Below are positions 1 to 7,911 of a stretch of DNA of 64,000 nt, in pieces. The notes below the pieces were generated by a model. It was not told where the DNA came from. It was given only the letters and a program-made list of their open reading frames with translations, and ran no database searches. Numbering within the stretch: the first letter of the stretch is position 1; every line of letters begins with the position of its first letter. Position numbers and translations under genes: made by a program. The stretch lies in contig CAKOWY010000005.1 of the NCBI GenBank assembly GCA_934129895.1, forward strand, positions 45,103 through 109,102, written 5' to 3'. The DNA comes from an uncultured Clostridia bacterium. Its GTDB lineage: Bacteria; Bacillota; Clostridia; TANB77; CAG-508.

Positions 1-109
1 TAGGATTAATTATTAATAAAAATATTGAATATCCTATAAATGCTATCATTATTAATATTCCTATTATTATAGCTACTATTTTCTTATGTTTTTTATTCGT
101 TATCATCAT
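1..109 (-). CDS. Membrane-anchored protein, N-terminal fragment
   Basis: Only the first 36 codons are inside the window; the gene continues past the left edge. Two adjacent ATG codons (109-107 and 106-104) follow an AGGAG Shine-Dalgarno, and the second has the more usable spacing. The peptide begins with a short basic stretch (residues about 4-10, rich in Lys) followed by a run of Ile, Leu, Ala and Phe long enough for one membrane span. It starts about 20 nt after the miaA stop on the same strand, so it is probably the last cistron of the mutL-miaA transcript. Function cannot be judged from this fragment. Confidence 0.55.
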   Translation of the reverse strand, partial: MMITNKKHKKIVAIIIGILIMIAFIGYSIFLLIINP

Positions 110-130
110 CTCCTAACCAAAACTTAAAGT

Positions 131-1057
131 TTATTTGCCAAATGTCTTTTCTATAATTATATTTACGTTTGTTTCTAACTTTTCAAGTCCATCTAGCCAA
201 ATTGTTTGACTATTTTTTCTGAACCAAGTTAATTGTCTTTTTGCGTATCTTCTACTTTCTTGTTTAATTTTTTCAATCATTTCTTCTTTTGTGTAATTTC
301 CATTCAAATATTCAACTACTTCTTTATAACCTAATCCCTGCATTGCTGTTGGAAATTCACTATATTTTTTTAATAAGTTTTCAACTTCCTGTATAAGACC
401 TCTTTCAATCATCAAATCAACTCTTTTGTTAATTCTTTCATATAGTTTATTTCTATCCATATTTAATGCAAAAACATTATAGTCATATTTTACTTCCTGG
501 CTTCTTGATTCTATTTCTAATTCTGTTTTATTTTTGCCTGTTGCATGATAAATTTCTAATATTCTTAAAATTCTTTTCTTATCATTACAACTTATCTTTT
601 CTATTGCTTTTTTATCTACTTTTTCCGCTTCTTTATATAATTTTTCTAATCCTTCATTTTGAACTATTAATTCTAATTTTTTTCTGTATTCATCATCAAA
701 TTCTATATTTGGATATTGAATATTATATATCAAAGAATCCACATATAATCCTGTTCCACCTACTATAATAGGAACTTTTTTATGTTCTAATATATTATTT
801 ATCGCAACTTCTGCATCTCTTTTGTAATCTGCTACACTGTATCTTTTATCTGGCTCTATGAAATCTAATAAGTAATGATTTATTCCATCTTGTTCATCTT
901 TTGTTGATTTTGCTGTTCCTATATCCATATCTTTATATATTTGCATAGAATCACATGAAATTATTTCACCATCAATTTTCTTTGCTAATTCAATTGATAA
1001 TGATGTTTTTCCTGATGCTGTTGGACCACATATTACTATTACTTTAGGCTTACTCAT
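131..1057 (-). CDS. miaA: tRNA dimethylallyltransferase MiaA
   Basis: Adds a dimethylallyl group to N6 of A37 in tRNAs that read codons starting with U, which stabilises codon-anticodon pairing. The 308-residue length is normal for the family. A P-loop GPTASGKT lies at residues 11-18, followed by the family DSMQIY segment (DSxQxY) and GGTGLY, all typical of MiaA. A GGAG Shine-Dalgarno lies 8 nt before the ATG, inside the 16-nt gap after mutL. The mutL-miaA pairing is common in Firmicutes and supports cotranscription. Confidence 0.97.
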   Translation of the reverse strand: MSKPKVIVICGPTASGKTSLSIELAKKIDGEIISCDSMQIYKDMDIGTAKSTKDEQDGINHYLLDFIEPDKRYSVADYKRDAEVAINNILEHKKVPIIVGGTGLYVDSLIYNIQYPNIEFDDEYRKKLELIVQNEGLEKLYKEAEKVDKKAIEKISCNDKKRILRILEIYHATGKNKTELEIESRSQEVKYDYNVFALNMDRNKLYERINKRVDLMIERGLIQEVENLLKKYSEFPTAMQGLGYKEVVEYLNGNYTKEEMIEKIKQESRRYAKRQLTWFRKNSQTIWLDGLEKLETNVNIIIEKTFGK

Positions 1058-1073
1058 TCTACATTCTCCAATT

Positions 1074-3671
1074 CTATTTTCTTGCGAATTTTCTTTCTAT
1101 ATCATATTTTGACATTTTTATTGCATAAGTTGTACCATCTGCTGCAACAAATGGATTGTCTAATATTAAAACTTTTTCCATTAAACTTTCTATTTCTTCT
1201 TTTGTAGTAACTCTCTTTAATTCATCAACTGCTTTTTTTGCTATTATTTGTAGAAATTTTTCTTCTATTTCTCTTTTTGCTGTTCTCGCAACAGAATTTA
1301 TTTCTTCCAATATTTCTAAAAATAATAGGTTTGTTTCTAATTCAGCACATATTTCTGGAACTTGTGTCAACTTTATAGTATTTTCTCCAAATTCTTCAAA
1401 TACAAATCCAGCCTTTTTAAACATTTCTCTATTATCTTTGGCAATTTCCATCTCTTTACGAGATAATGTTATTACATCTGGTAATAATAAAAGTTGTGAA
1501 CTTACTTGATGTGAATCATAATAATCGTCTTTTATTACCTCAAATAATACTCTTTCCTGAGCTTCTCTTAAATTTATAATACACATTTCTTTATCAATTT
1601 CTAAAATTGCATAATCATCAAATGCAATTCCTATAAATTTATATAATGGTACTTTTTTATCATTCTTATCATCAAATATTGAAATATTTTCAACTGGTTT
1701 TACAAGTTGATCAAATGCTTCTTTTTCTTGTTCTTGTTTTTTCTCTTGCTCAACTTTTTCTTGTTTACTTCCTGGTTTTGTTCCAAAAAATCTCATATAC
1801 ATTTCTTCAAATTCAGGTGAATATTCTGATTTATATTCGCTTTCTTTTTCAGAAAGTCCATTATTTGATATTTCTGGCTTATTCATTTCTTCATTTTGAG
1901 ATTTTTCATCATATTGGTATTTTGGCTCTTCTACTTTTGTTTCTTCTACAAATTGATACTTTGGCTCTTCTACTTTTGCTTCCTCTACAAATTGATGTTT
2001 TGGCTCTTCTACTTTTGTTTCCTCTACAAATTGATGTTTTGGCTCTTCTACTTTTGCTTCTTCTACAAATTGATGTTTTGGCTCTTCTACTTTCGCTTCT
2101 TCTACAAATTGATGCTTAGGCTCTTCTACTTTTGTTTCTTCTACAAATTGATGCCTTGGCTCTTCTACTTTTGCTTCTTCTACAAATTGATGCTTAGGCT
2201 CTTCTACTTTTGTTTCTTCTACAAATTGATGCCTTGGCTCTTCTATCTTAGTTTCTTCTATATATTGGTGTTTTGGTTCTTTATTTATTGTATTTTCACT
2301 TATAGGTGTTCCATTTTCTTTACATTCTTGCAACATCTTATTTTTTAATTCTTGCAATTTTCTTAAAACTTCTTGACTCTTATCTAAAGTTTCATCACCC
2401 GTTAATTGTGGAATTTTTTCAAATTCACTATTTTCTTTTTTCTCATTATTTTCTTCGGAAATTTCTTTTTTTACTTCTGGTTGGTACTCTGGTTGTTTAT
2501 TTACTGTTTCATAACTTGGTACTACTTTTTCTACTTCGTTAGTTGGCTTTGCCTGTGTTGTTGGACTAATATAATTCAAACCTAAACTTTGAGCTTGTCT
2601 TTGTCTATATATTTGTTCAACAATTGTTTCTTCACTTCCTCTATTGTCAAAAAAACTATCTCTACTATTTTTCTTTTTATCTTCAACTACTGAAAGTTGG
2701 TTTTTTATCGCATTATATAATGCTTTAAATATAATACTTTCATTTTCAAATCTAACTTCTAATTTTGCTGGATGTACATTTACATCTACTTTGCTTGGAT
2801 TCATATCTAAATTCAACACTAAAAATCCAAATTTACCATTTGGAATTAAATCTTTATATGCTCTTTCTGCTGCAGATGCTAATGTTTTGTCTTTTACATA
2901 TCTTTTATTTATAAAAAACACTTGATTTGATCTATTAGAACGTGCTATTTCTGGCTTTCCGACAACTCCATATATATGTATATCATTTTCATAATAGTCA
3001 ACATCAATTATTGAATTAGCTACATCTCTTCCATATAAACTATATATTACAGTTTTTAAATCACCATTTCCATTTGTTTGAATAACTGTTTTTCCTGAGT
3101 TTATTAATTTGATTGCAATTTCTGGATGTGCTAATGCTATTCTTGAAATCACATCTTCTATATATCCTGATTCAGTAAAATCTTTTCTTAAAAATTTATA
3201 TCTAACTGGTGTATTATAAAATAAATTTGTTACTATAATTGTTGTTCCAACAGCTGAACCTACTGGTGTTTTTTCTAATATTTTTCCACCTTCAACAACT
3301 ATTTGGTTTCCTGTTAATTGATCAACTGTCTTTGATGTAAGTTCAACTCTAGATATAGCTGCTATACTAGCCAATGCTTCCCCTCTAAACCCCATTGATT
3401 TAATTTTATTTAAATCATCAGCAGATCTAATTTTACTTGTTGCATGCCTTTCAAATGCAAGTTCAAGGTCATCTTCTTTTATTCCTTTTCCATTATCCGT
3501 TATTCTTATATAAGATATTCCCCCATTTTTTATTTCAACTGTTATATTATTTGCCCCAGCATCAATAGAATTTTCTACCATTTCCTTTATTGCTGATGCA
3601 GGTCTTTCTATTACTTCTCCGGCTGCTATTTTATTTATTGTTAATTCATCTAATAATACAATGTTTCCCAT
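1074..3671 (-). CDS. mutL: DNA mismatch repair protein MutL, endonuclease motifs lost
   Basis: Mismatch repair coordinator that links MutS recognition to strand processing. The N-terminal GHKL ATPase is intact: the helix with ENSIDAG near residues 33-39, DNGKG at 59-63 and GFRGEAL at 94-100. A long acidic linker follows, with ten tandem 13-residue repeats (residues 463-592). The C-terminal dimerisation domain (about 680-865) aligns with Bacillus-type MutL, but the metal-binding endonuclease motifs are gone: DQHA reads NLRE (700-703), the AC of the ACHSA/ACKAA block is absent (IIAKKAV, 809-815), and CPHGRP reads AADGTT (843-848). At 865 residues it is longer than the usual 600-680, because of the linker. 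The start follows AAGGA at 5-nt spacing. It probably acts without its own nicking activity; what replaces that activity is not visible here. Confidence 0.95.
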   Translation of the reverse strand: MGNIVLLDELTINKIAAGEVIERPASAIKEMVENSIDAGANNITVEIKNGGISYIRITDNGKGIKEDDLELAFERHATSKIRSADDLNKIKSMGFRGEALASIAAISRVELTSKTVDQLTGNQIVVEGGKILEKTPVGSAVGTTIIVTNLFYNTPVRYKFLRKDFTESGYIEDVISRIALAHPEIAIKLINSGKTVIQTNGNGDLKTVIYSLYGRDVANSIIDVDYYENDIHIYGVVGKPEIARSNRSNQVFFINKRYVKDKTLASAAERAYKDLIPNGKFGFLVLNLDMNPSKVDVNVHPAKLEVRFENESIIFKALYNAIKNQLSVVEDKKKNSRDSFFDNRGSEETIVEQIYRQRQAQSLGLNYISPTTQAKPTNEVEKVVPSYETVNKQPEYQPEVKKEISEENNEKKENSEFEKIPQLTGDETLDKSQEVLRKLQELKNKMLQECKENGTPISENTINKEPKHQYIEETKIEEPRHQFVEETKVEEPKHQFVEEAKVEEPRHQFVEETKVEEPKHQFVEEAKVEEPKHQFVEEAKVEEPKHQFVEETKVEEPKHQFVEEAKVEEPKYQFVEETKVEEPKYQYDEKSQNEEMNKPEISNNGLSEKESEYKSEYSPEFEEMYMRFFGTKPGSKQEKVEQEKKQEQEKEAFDQLVKPVENISIFDDKNDKKVPLYKFIGIAFDDYAILEIDKEMCIINLREAQERVLFEVIKDDYYDSHQVSSQLLLLPDVITLSRKEMEIAKDNREMFKKAGFVFEEFGENTIKLTQVPEICAELETNLLFLEILEEINSVARTAKREIEEKFLQIIAKKAVDELKRVTTKEEIESLMEKVLILDNPFVAADGTTYAIKMSKYDIERKFARK
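1896..2285 (-). repeat. Ten tandem 39-bp repeats inside mutL
   Basis: Ten direct repeats of 39 bp encode a 13-residue unit with consensus VEEPKHQFVEEAK. The central copies differ only by K/R, H/Y and A/T exchanges; the first (NKEPKHQYIEETK) and last (VEEPKYQYDEKSQ) are the most divergent. The array lies in the linker between the ATPase and C-terminal domains, where length changes in multiples of 13 residues should be tolerated. Near-identity at DNA level suggests recent expansion by slippage or unequal recombination. Confidence 0.95.
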
Positions 3672-3734
3672 ATTATTCCTTACCTTATGTACTTTATTTA
3701 GGTTTTAAGCTTTGCCTATAAACTTTTTATTTAT

Positions 3735-3763
3735 ATTCTATAATAAAAGAAAAAAAATAGCAA
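3735..3763 (-). promoter_or_regulatory. Predicted sigma-A promoter of mutL-miaA
   Basis: A -35 TTGCTA (3758-3763) and -10 TAGAAT (3735-3740) are separated by 17 nt and read towards mutL. The -35 lies in one arm of the terminator of the preceding glycosyltransferase gene, a compact terminator/promoter overlap seen at several places in this window. Confidence 0.5.
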
Positions 3764-3783
3764 GTTATTCTTGCTATTTTTTA
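3744..3783 (-). terminator. Terminator of the GT4 gene
   Basis: A 10-bp stem (3755-3764 with 3770-3779) and 5-nt loop are followed on the minus strand by a T-rich tract. It begins at the stop codon of the glycosyltransferase gene. Confidence 0.8.
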
Positions 3784-5070
3784 TGCAAATATTTGACGCT
3801 TCTTAAATGGTAAAATATTAGTTATTTCCTTTTCAGAAGCAGCATTTTTTTCTATTCTTGCTTTTTCTTGTTCCAATTGTCTTTTTTGTTTTTCTGCCAT
3901 TGTTTCACATATTGCTTTTTGATATACAAAATGTGTATCTTGAGCTATTTTTTTCCAGTTATAATTATTTTTTACTTTTACTTTTGCATTCTTTACGATG
4001 TTAGCACATAATTCTGGATTAAATAATAATTCTAGTATAGAATCAGCAATTGAATTTGAATTTCCACAATAGCTCTTCATTCCTGTTTGACCATGTTCGA
4101 CTATTTCTCCTAATCCACCTGCATCAGAAACAACAATAGGTCTTTCAGCTAACATTCCTTCTAATGCAACTATTCCAAATGGTTCATAAGTACTTGGAAA
4201 TACAGATATATCTGCTGCCTTATACATTTTTTCAACATCTTTTCCATTCATATATCCAGCAAAACAAACTTTATTTGAAATTCCTAAATATTCTGCTTGT
4301 GCCTTTAATTCATCTATCATTCCACCTTTTCCTGCTATTACTAATTTTGCATCATGATAATTTGCTAATACCTTAGGCATTGCTGCAATTAAATGTTGTA
4401 TTCCTTTTTCATATACAAGTCTTCCCATAAATAAAATTATTTTTTCATTATCCATTGCATATTTTCTTCTGAATGAATAATCTCTATCCATTCCAGTAAA
4501 TTTATTTAAATTAACTCCATTTGGAACTACATTTATTTTTTCAAATGGTAGTCCAAATAATCTTTGTACTTCACTTTTCATATAATTACTGTTTACGATT
4601 ACTTCATTTGCTTCATAAGTAAGTAACCATTCAGTATCATTTATGTATTTTTGTTCAGGTTCACGTATTCCACTGTTTCTTCCAGCTTCTGTTGCATGTA
4701 TTGTTGCCACTATTGGGATATCATAAGAGTGTTTTAATGTTTTTGCAGCACTTGCTACTAACCAATCATGCGCATGTATTACATCAAATTTTCCTTTTTC
4801 TACTATTAATTGACTTGCTTTTTCAATCATATTAAAGTTTAATTGTAATACCCAGTCTATAAAGTTATTTGAATGTATCATATAATTGTCTACTCTATAT
4901 ACTTGTACGCCTTTGTCATCTTCATAATATGGCACTTCTCCTTCTCTGTATGTTACAACAGTTACTTCATGACCATCTTTTTGCAATCTGTGTGATAGGT
5001 CATATACTACTCTTGATATTCCACCTACTACTCTTGGTGGATATTCCCATGTAAGCATCAATATTTTCAT
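3781..5070 (-). CDS. GT4-type glycosyltransferase (starch/glycogen-synthase-like)
   Basis: Predicted retaining, nucleotide-sugar-dependent transferase of the GT-B fold. The N-terminus MKILMLTWEYPP followed by a Gly-rich VGGIS loop is typical of starch-synthase-like catalytic domains. The C-terminal Rossmann domain has FMGRLVYEKG, FPSTYEPFGIVALEG and a GGLGEIV segment, the usual GT4 donor-binding E-x7-E region. The start at 5070 is preferred over an upstream in-frame ATG (5118), because AAAGGGG lies 7 nt before it; this gives 429 residues. It is monocistronic between a 17-nt-spaced promoter and a terminator. The acceptor is unknown: glycogen-like glucan, cell-surface polymer or glycolipid are all possible. 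Confidence 0.85.
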   Translation of the reverse strand: MKILMLTWEYPPRVVGGISRVVYDLSHRLQKDGHEVTVVTYREGEVPYYEDDKGVQVYRVDNYMIHSNNFIDWVLQLNFNMIEKASQLIVEKGKFDVIHAHDWLVASAAKTLKHSYDIPIVATIHATEAGRNSGIREPEQKYINDTEWLLTYEANEVIVNSNYMKSEVQRLFGLPFEKINVVPNGVNLNKFTGMDRDYSFRRKYAMDNEKIILFMGRLVYEKGIQHLIAAMPKVLANYHDAKLVIAGKGGMIDELKAQAEYLGISNKVCFAGYMNGKDVEKMYKAADISVFPSTYEPFGIVALEGMLAERPIVVSDAGGLGEIVEHGQTGMKSYCGNSNSIADSILELLFNPELCANIVKNAKVKVKNNYNWKKIAQDTHFVYQKAICETMAEKQKRQLEQEKARIEKNAASEKEITNILPFKKRQIFA

Positions 5071-5125
5071 TGATTTTACCCCTTTCTTAAGTTCCATTTT
5101 CTTATGTTTCAATTTCACTTAATAC

Positions 5126-5154
5126 ATTTTATACAAAATTTTTACATTTGTAAA
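5126..5154 (-). promoter_or_regulatory. Predicted sigma-A promoter of the GT4 gene
   Basis: -35 TTTACA (5149-5154) and -10 TAAAAT (5126-5131) with a 17-nt spacer, about 55 nt upstream of the chosen start. Confidence 0.55.
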
Positions 5155-5203
5155 CATTTTTTTGAAAAAAGTTTTTATTTTATTTATTACTATATTATAT
5201 TGC

Positions 5204-5245
5204 AAAAAAACTTGTAAATACTAAAAAGTATTTACAAGTTTTTTT
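5204..5245 (-). terminator. Terminator of the 5244 gene
   Basis: A 13-bp perfect stem (5210-5222 with 5227-5239) with an AAAA loop, flanked by A and T runs on both sides, so it could work in either direction. It lies at the stop codon of the unknown gene. Confidence 0.8.
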
Positions 5246-5567
5246 ATAACTCTATTTCTCTACCATTATTATCTCTTTTTTTAACATTATTAGGAGATTC
5301 TTTTTCTTCAGACAAACTTCTAGAATATTTTTTTGAACTTGTTCTAGTAGATTTCTTTCCTACACCACCATTGTCATTTATATCTTTATTTATATTATCT
5401 TCATATTTCTTTCCTTTTTCTTCTATATCTTTCAATGATTGTGCTAAAAGTTCATTTTCTTCTCCTACAACTTCAATATCATCTCCCGCTTCTGGTAATG
5501 GTTGTGAAAACATTTTTATAATCATACGTATATTATCTAAAATTGTAGTTCTTTTTTCTTTTTCCAT
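5244..5567 (-). CDS. Small acidic/basic-tailed protein, unknown
   Basis: No family recognised. The product is about 107 residues: an amphipathic N-terminal part (MEKEKRTTILDNIRMIIKMF), an acidic middle, and a Ser/Lys/Arg-rich low-complexity tail that is probably disordered. A longer reading from ATG 5606 is possible, but a strong promoter places transcription start near 5601, which would put that ATG upstream of the RNA 5' end. ATG 5567 lies inside the transcript behind AGAGGAG, although at a long 14-nt spacing. It is monocistronic, with its own promoter and terminator. No signal peptide or membrane span is visible. Confidence 0.6.
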   Translation of the reverse strand: MEKEKRTTILDNIRMIIKMFSQPLPEAGDDIEVVGEENELLAQSLKDIEEKGKKYEDNINKDINDNGGVGKKSTRTSSKKYSRSLSEEKESPNNVKKRDNNGREIEL

Positions 5568-5607
5568 AATATCTTGGAAATCTCCTCTCTTAAAAATACT
5601 ACTCATA

Positions 5608-5636
5608 ATTATATCATATTGTTATAAAAAAATCAA
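5608..5636 (-). promoter_or_regulatory. Predicted sigma-A promoter that decides the 5244 start
   Basis: -35 TTGATT (5631-5636), 17-nt spacer, -10 TATAAT (5608-5613). The expected start site near 5601 makes the upstream ATG at 5606 unusable unless transcription starts earlier. Confidence 0.65.
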
Positions 5637-5659
5637 GTTTTTTTTACATGTTATGTCAA

Positions 5660-5707
5660 GATATTTTATTTTATCAGCAAAGGAGCCCTCACCGAGGACT
5701 CCTTTGC
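5660..5707 (-). terminator. Terminator of the beta-CASP gene
   Basis: A GC-rich hairpin with a 9-bp outer stem (5677-5685 with 5699-5707), one mismatch and a 4-bp inner stem, just after the stop codon. The following T-tract is weak (interrupted by A), so efficiency is uncertain. Its GC content is unlike the host's A/T-rich terminators. Confidence 0.65.
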
Positions 5708-5725
5708 TTGTTCAATCACCACCTA

Positions 5726-7216
5726 TTAATGTCTACATACTTTTAATTGGTATCTTCTCAAGGACTGTTTAGTTTGTTTATTGCCTTCTTTTTTTATTTT
5801 CCTTACACTATAGAATTTTGAACCAATAACTCGAATAATTCCATGTTCTCCAAGAATAGCTGTATGCTCACTCAAGGATTCGACTTGTTCACAAATTCCT
5901 TCATCCAAAATCCTCTGCCCAAATATTTTTTGAACATTTTTCTCTCCATGGTTCAGTAATACACAATCAACTTTTCCACATTCTCTTAAATATTCTAAGA
6001 GCTGATCTGCTTTAGCATGTGCCGAAAATTCAGTTGTGGTGTATACTTCTGCATTTACATTATATTCTTTTTCATTGAGCTTTATTTTTTTAGAATGAAG
6101 AATTCTGTATGCCAAACTATCATTCGAAACAAATCCAGTAAAATAAAATGCAAAATTTTCGTTTTCAATTAATGCTGGAATATAAATTTGAGCCGGACCA
6201 TGATCTCCCATACCAGAAGTAGTAAGAATAATTCTTTGTTCATCACTCTGAATTACACTTTCTCTATTTTCTTTATTAATAGTATGGAAATTATCAGGCA
6301 AGAAATCTCTCTTTTCTTCATCAACTTCATCAGAAACTTGATAGATGTGAGTATTCTCTTGAGCCAAATTGCCATCAAGATAAATTGAAACACTCTTCGA
6401 CAGTTGCCCACTGTTTTGTGATTTTTTCAATTCATACAAAACTTCCTGGGCTCTTCCTTGAGCAAAAACGAATATTAATACACTTTTTCCGGATTTTATG
6501 AGCTTTAAAATATCATTTTTAAATTTAATTTCAACATCCTTAGAATCAACATTTCCATAAGTCGATTCACACACAACAGTTTTATTCTTTTTTCTGACCC
6601 ATTCTGGAATCTTTTTTACTTCTTTCCAAATAGATTTTCCTTTATAGTCTCCAGAAAATAGAATACACCGTTCTTGACCAAGATAAGAAATTTGAACAAA
6701 AAAACTTGTTGCACCTAAAATATGTCCATTGTCCAAAAATGTTACCTTTACACGATCATCAATGTCTATAGTTTCTCCAATCTTATATCCAACTGTATGT
6801 TTCATTACTGCTTGAACATCACTCTCACTATACAATGGCTTACATTTCTTATTTTTTGAATCAGCCATCATAATTCTATAAGAGTCTAATGATGCTCTAT
6901 ACATTAATTTTTTCGTTGTTGCTGTTGTATATACGATTCCATCAAATCCTTCCTTAAACAATATTGGTGCTTTCTCATAATGATCAGCATGACAATGTGT
7001 AATCAACAAACACTCATAATTCCGACTATCAAAAGGAAATTTTTGAGCATTAAGTTGTCTGTATTGGCGTTCCTGGAACATTCCACAGTCAACCAAAAAC
7101 CTTGTAGACTTTCCGTCTGAATATTTAATGTCAACAGGCAAACAAGAGCCCGAAACTTCCGCATTCAATGCAGAAATGCTAACACTAATTGCACTGTGAT
7201 GACAGGTTGAACTCAT
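5726..7216 (-). CDS. MBL-fold / beta-CASP metallo-hydrolase, probable RNA nuclease
   Basis: Predicted zinc-dependent RNA-processing enzyme of the CPSF73-like beta-CASP family. HCHADH is at residues 74-79, a GHILGAT His at 165 and SGD at 188-190 as metal-binding motifs; then come the beta-CASP motif A region CESTYG (216-221), LTTSGMGDHGPA and HAKADQ (C-terminal motif His). The start at 7216 is chosen because ATAGGAG lies 8 nt upstream; it gives 496 residues with a basic C-terminal tail. The gene has its own strong promoter and hairpin terminator, and its codon use is visibly richer in G and C than its neighbours. That suggests acquisition as a single-gene cassette. Substrate is unknown: ribonuclease is the family expectation, while a DNA nuclease or inactive paralogue are less likely. 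Confidence 0.85.
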   Translation of the reverse strand: MSSTCHHSAISVSISALNAEVSGSCLPVDIKYSDGKSTRFLVDCGMFQERQYRQLNAQKFPFDSRNYECLLITHCHADHYEKAPILFKEGFDGIVYTTATTKKLMYRASLDSYRIMMADSKNKKCKPLYSESDVQAVMKHTVGYKIGETIDIDDRVKVTFLDNGHILGATSFFVQISYLGQERCILFSGDYKGKSIWKEVKKIPEWVRKKNKTVVCESTYGNVDSKDVEIKFKNDILKLIKSGKSVLIFVFAQGRAQEVLYELKKSQNSGQLSKSVSIYLDGNLAQENTHIYQVSDEVDEEKRDFLPDNFHTINKENRESVIQSDEQRIILTTSGMGDHGPAQIYIPALIENENFAFYFTGFVSNDSLAYRILHSKKIKLNEKEYNVNAEVYTTTEFSAHAKADQLLEYLRECGKVDCVLLNHGEKNVQKIFGQRILDEGICEQVESLSEHTAILGEHGIIRVIGSKFYSVRKIKKEGNKQTKQSLRRYQLKVCRH

Positions 7217-7268
7217 AATATCCACTCCTATAAAATTATTTTTTGGGGTTTCTATGTTTGCTGTAAAA

Positions 7269-7297
7269 ATTATACAACGTTTTTCTACATTTTTCAA
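7269..7297 (-). promoter_or_regulatory. Strong sigma-A promoter of the beta-CASP gene
   Basis: -35 TTGAAA (7292-7297), 17-nt spacer, perfect -10 TATAAT (7269-7274), in the 90-nt gap between the upstream gene and this one. It indicates independent transcription. Confidence 0.75.
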
Positions 7298-7306
7298 CAT
7301 TTTTTA

Positions 7307-7858
7307 CTATAAAACACCATTTGTTGGTATATAATTCTTATCTGGAGGAAGTACAAAAGGATCTTCTGGTACATCAATTTTATTTATCTCATTAACCTTT
7401 ATTAGTGGAATTTCCTGTTTATGATATTCCCCCTTTTCTATTTCTCCAATTATTTCTATCCATTCACCATCTTTAAAATCTTTTATCTTTTTACTTTCAC
7501 ATAAAAAACCAACAACAACATATTGAGTTCCATCTTCATTTATTATCATATCTCTAGCCAGAACAAATTGATTTTCATCAAAATCTATTAATCTATATAC
7601 ATATCCACTAAATTTAATTTTTATTCCAACATATTCATTTAAATTTTCATGAACAGCTTGTAATATATTTGTATAACTATCTTTTTCTAATGTAACCATA
7701 TCTTTATTTTCTATTTTATCATTTATAAAAAATTTACCACTGTTTATAAATATCCTATCCAAACTATACACAAAAAATATTAGCATAATTATAGATAAAA
7801 CAATTATTATAAGTTTTAGTGTTTTTCCACCATTTATTTTTATATTATATACTTTCAT
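7307..7858 (-). CDS. TIGR03943/YcgQ-like membrane-anchored protein
   Basis: A 183-residue protein with a short cytoplasmic N-terminus, one membrane span (about residues 14-34) and an extracytoplasmic domain. The segment KIKFSGYVY, then QFVLARDMI, VVVGFLC and DGEWIEIIGEI resembles the C-terminal OB-like domain of TIGR03943/DUF1980 proteins (YcgQ). In other bacteria these pair with a UPF0718 permease, but none is adjacent here. It follows the AI-2E family transporter on the same strand with a gap of about 53 nt and could be cotranscribed with it. Function unknown; a role in a membrane transport or envelope complex is an inference from family context. Confidence 0.65.
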   Translation of the reverse strand: MKVYNIKINGGKTLKLIIIVLSIIMLIFFVYSLDRIFINSGKFFINDKIENKDMVTLEKDSYTNILQAVHENLNEYVGIKIKFSGYVYRLIDFDENQFVLARDMIINEDGTQYVVVGFLCESKKIKDFKDGEWIEIIGEIEKGEYHKQEIPLIKVNEINKIDVPEDPFVLPPDKNYIPTNGVL

Positions 7859-7911
7859 AAAAGTCCTCCACTTAATTTCATTCTATTTAAGTTTATGAAC
7901 TTTATTTTCCT

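Noticed and set aside
1896..2285. CRISPR-like array in mutL
   Set aside because: 39-bp repeats are contiguous with no spacers and keep the mutL frame.
1646..2348. Repetitive hydrophobic plus-strand ORFs opposite mutL
   Set aside because: They are the antisense of the EEPKHQF repeat array and have no initiation signals.
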